Of a stretch of 5,409 bases of DNA, positions 4,740 through 5,409 are shown piece after piece; within the stretch, counting starts at the first letter, position 1, and every line of letters starts with the position of its first letter. A model generated the notes under the pieces. It worked only from the letters and a program-made list of their open reading frames with translations, had not been told where the DNA came from and made no database searches. This stretch comes from Candidatus Hydrogenedentota bacterium (GTDB lineage Bacteria; Hydrogenedentota; Hydrogenedentia; Hydrogenedentiales; CAITNO01). The DNA lies in NCBI GenBank assembly GCA_903922535.1, contig CAIXUF010001496.1, positions 1-5,409 on the forward strand, read 5' to 3'. Made by a program: the position numbers and the translations under genes.

Positions 4740-5409
4740 TTATAACTGGGTCAGCGTTTCATATTCAATGCCATCGAAAAAAAACATTCGCCCCCCGGTG
4801 GCCACGCCCGTGACGTAGGCATGTCCCGGGCCGGCAAAATTGCGGCGCAGGGCGGTCTCACTGCCCGTGACCTGGCCTGCGGGACTGGTGGCAAAGACCA
4901 TCGTCGTGTCGCCGCCGCCGGACAACAGGTCGGCAAGCAGCAACAGGGCATAAATGCCCTCATATTCGCCTTGGTCGATGGTGGCGGCGGCCGCCTGCAA
5001 CGCCGTTTCGGAGCCGGTGAGCCACAGCACGGTAAGGGCCGGGAAAAAGTCTCCCGGCCCAGCATACCCGCCCGGCACCAGAAACGCGGACAACAGAGAA
5101 TTGGCGCGGCTTTCGGCGGTTAGGAGCAGGATGTCGCGCCTTTTGGCCAGTTCGGGCCGGCGCGCAAGTTCGCGCTGCTGGATGATTTCGCCCAGCGCAC
5201 GGGCGGCAGTGGCCGTGAACTGCGGTATGGACGGCAGCACCGCACCGGGGGGGAGCATCACGGGCGGAAGCTGGAGTTCCTGCGGCATGGGGGCAAGGGG
5301 CAGCACGAGGCCGGGCGCACGCAGGCTGAAGGGCAGGGGCATCATGGTAACTACGGAAACCCCGGTAAGGGCGGTGGGCATGGTGGAAAGCAGGCTGCCC
5401 AGACTCAGC
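4740..5409 (-). CDS. Unrecognised protein, C-terminal part, cut by the right edge
   Basis: The reading frame is open from the right edge to TAA at 4740, so at least 222 residues are present. The first Met in the window (5381) has no ribosome binding site and the frame stays open upstream (LSLGSLLST), so I treat the gene as truncated by the edge. From that Met, residues 1-50 are rich in Pro, Leu and Met. A helical, charged stretch follows (about 57-84, AARALGEIIQQRELARR), then a Gly- and Ala-rich region with a Leu-rich helix at 143-153, and a C-terminal beta-like end (GGRMFFFDGIEYETLTQL). TGSETAL occurs twice, at 122-128 and 172-178. The third codon positions are strongly GC-rich, as in true genes here. 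I do not recognise a family. It lies 29 nt upstream of the VanZ-like gene and is probably in the same operon. Confidence 0.7.
   Translation of the reverse strand, partial: LSLGSLLSTMPTALTGVSVVTMMPLPFSLRAPGLVLPLAPMPQELQLPPVMLPPGAVLPSIPQFTATAARALGEIIQQRELARRPELAKRRDILLLTAESRANSLLSAFLVPGGYAGPGDFFPALTVLWLTGSETALQAAAATIDQGEYEGIYALLLLADLLSGGGDTTMVFATSPAGQVTGSETALRRNFAGPGHAYVTGVATGGRMFFFDGIEYETLTQL

Noticed and set aside
5379..5381. ATG as the true start of the right-hand gene
   Set aside because: There is no ribosome binding site and the frame remains open to the window edge, so a start outside the window is more likely.

Overview
This is a GC-rich bacterial window made up mostly of conserved chromosomal housekeeping genes. 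Both ends cut through genes. Four genes can be assigned from motifs: ffh (N-terminal part), lexA, a class A penicillin-binding protein of the PBP1A type, and a VanZ-family membrane protein. I see no phage, transposon, CRISPR or toxin-antitoxin gene. The lineage cannot be fixed from these genes. The GC bias, the E. coli-like LexA and the short intergenic 9-nt phased repeats would suit a deep-branching Gram-negative group (for example PVC or Hydrogenedentes relatives), but that is a guess.

Layout, left to right. Positions 1-578 (minus) hold the first 192 codons of ffh, the SRP GTPase. A gap at 579-904 has a weak candidate ffh promoter, a perfect 12-bp palindrome and a 45-bp array of five 9-nt units. 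Positions 905-1060 (minus) encode a 51-residue protein with an ideal Shine-Dalgarno sequence. A divergent control region follows, with a near-consensus sigma70 promoter and an SOS-box-like operator just ahead of lexA (1336-1950, plus). lexA and the PBP gene are convergent. The gap between them holds a second 9-nt phased repeat arranged as a large inverted repeat (1991-2054).

The right half (2097 to the edge) looks like one minus-strand operon: an unrecognised protein cut by the right edge, then 29 nt, a VanZ-like protein, then 61 nt containing a strong GC hairpin, and finally the PBP1A-type synthase. The PBP catalyses glycan polymerisation and peptide cross-linking in the cell wall. VanZ-family proteins are linked in other bacteria to glycopeptide resistance and are often found near envelope genes, so a shared envelope role is plausible but inferred.

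The points most worth following up are: the two intergenic 9-nt phased repeat arrays; a Glu-to-Gln change at the second catalytic position of the PBP glycosyltransferase domain; the LexA box overlapping its own promoter; and the two unrecognised proteins. I found no clear new multi-gene system here.
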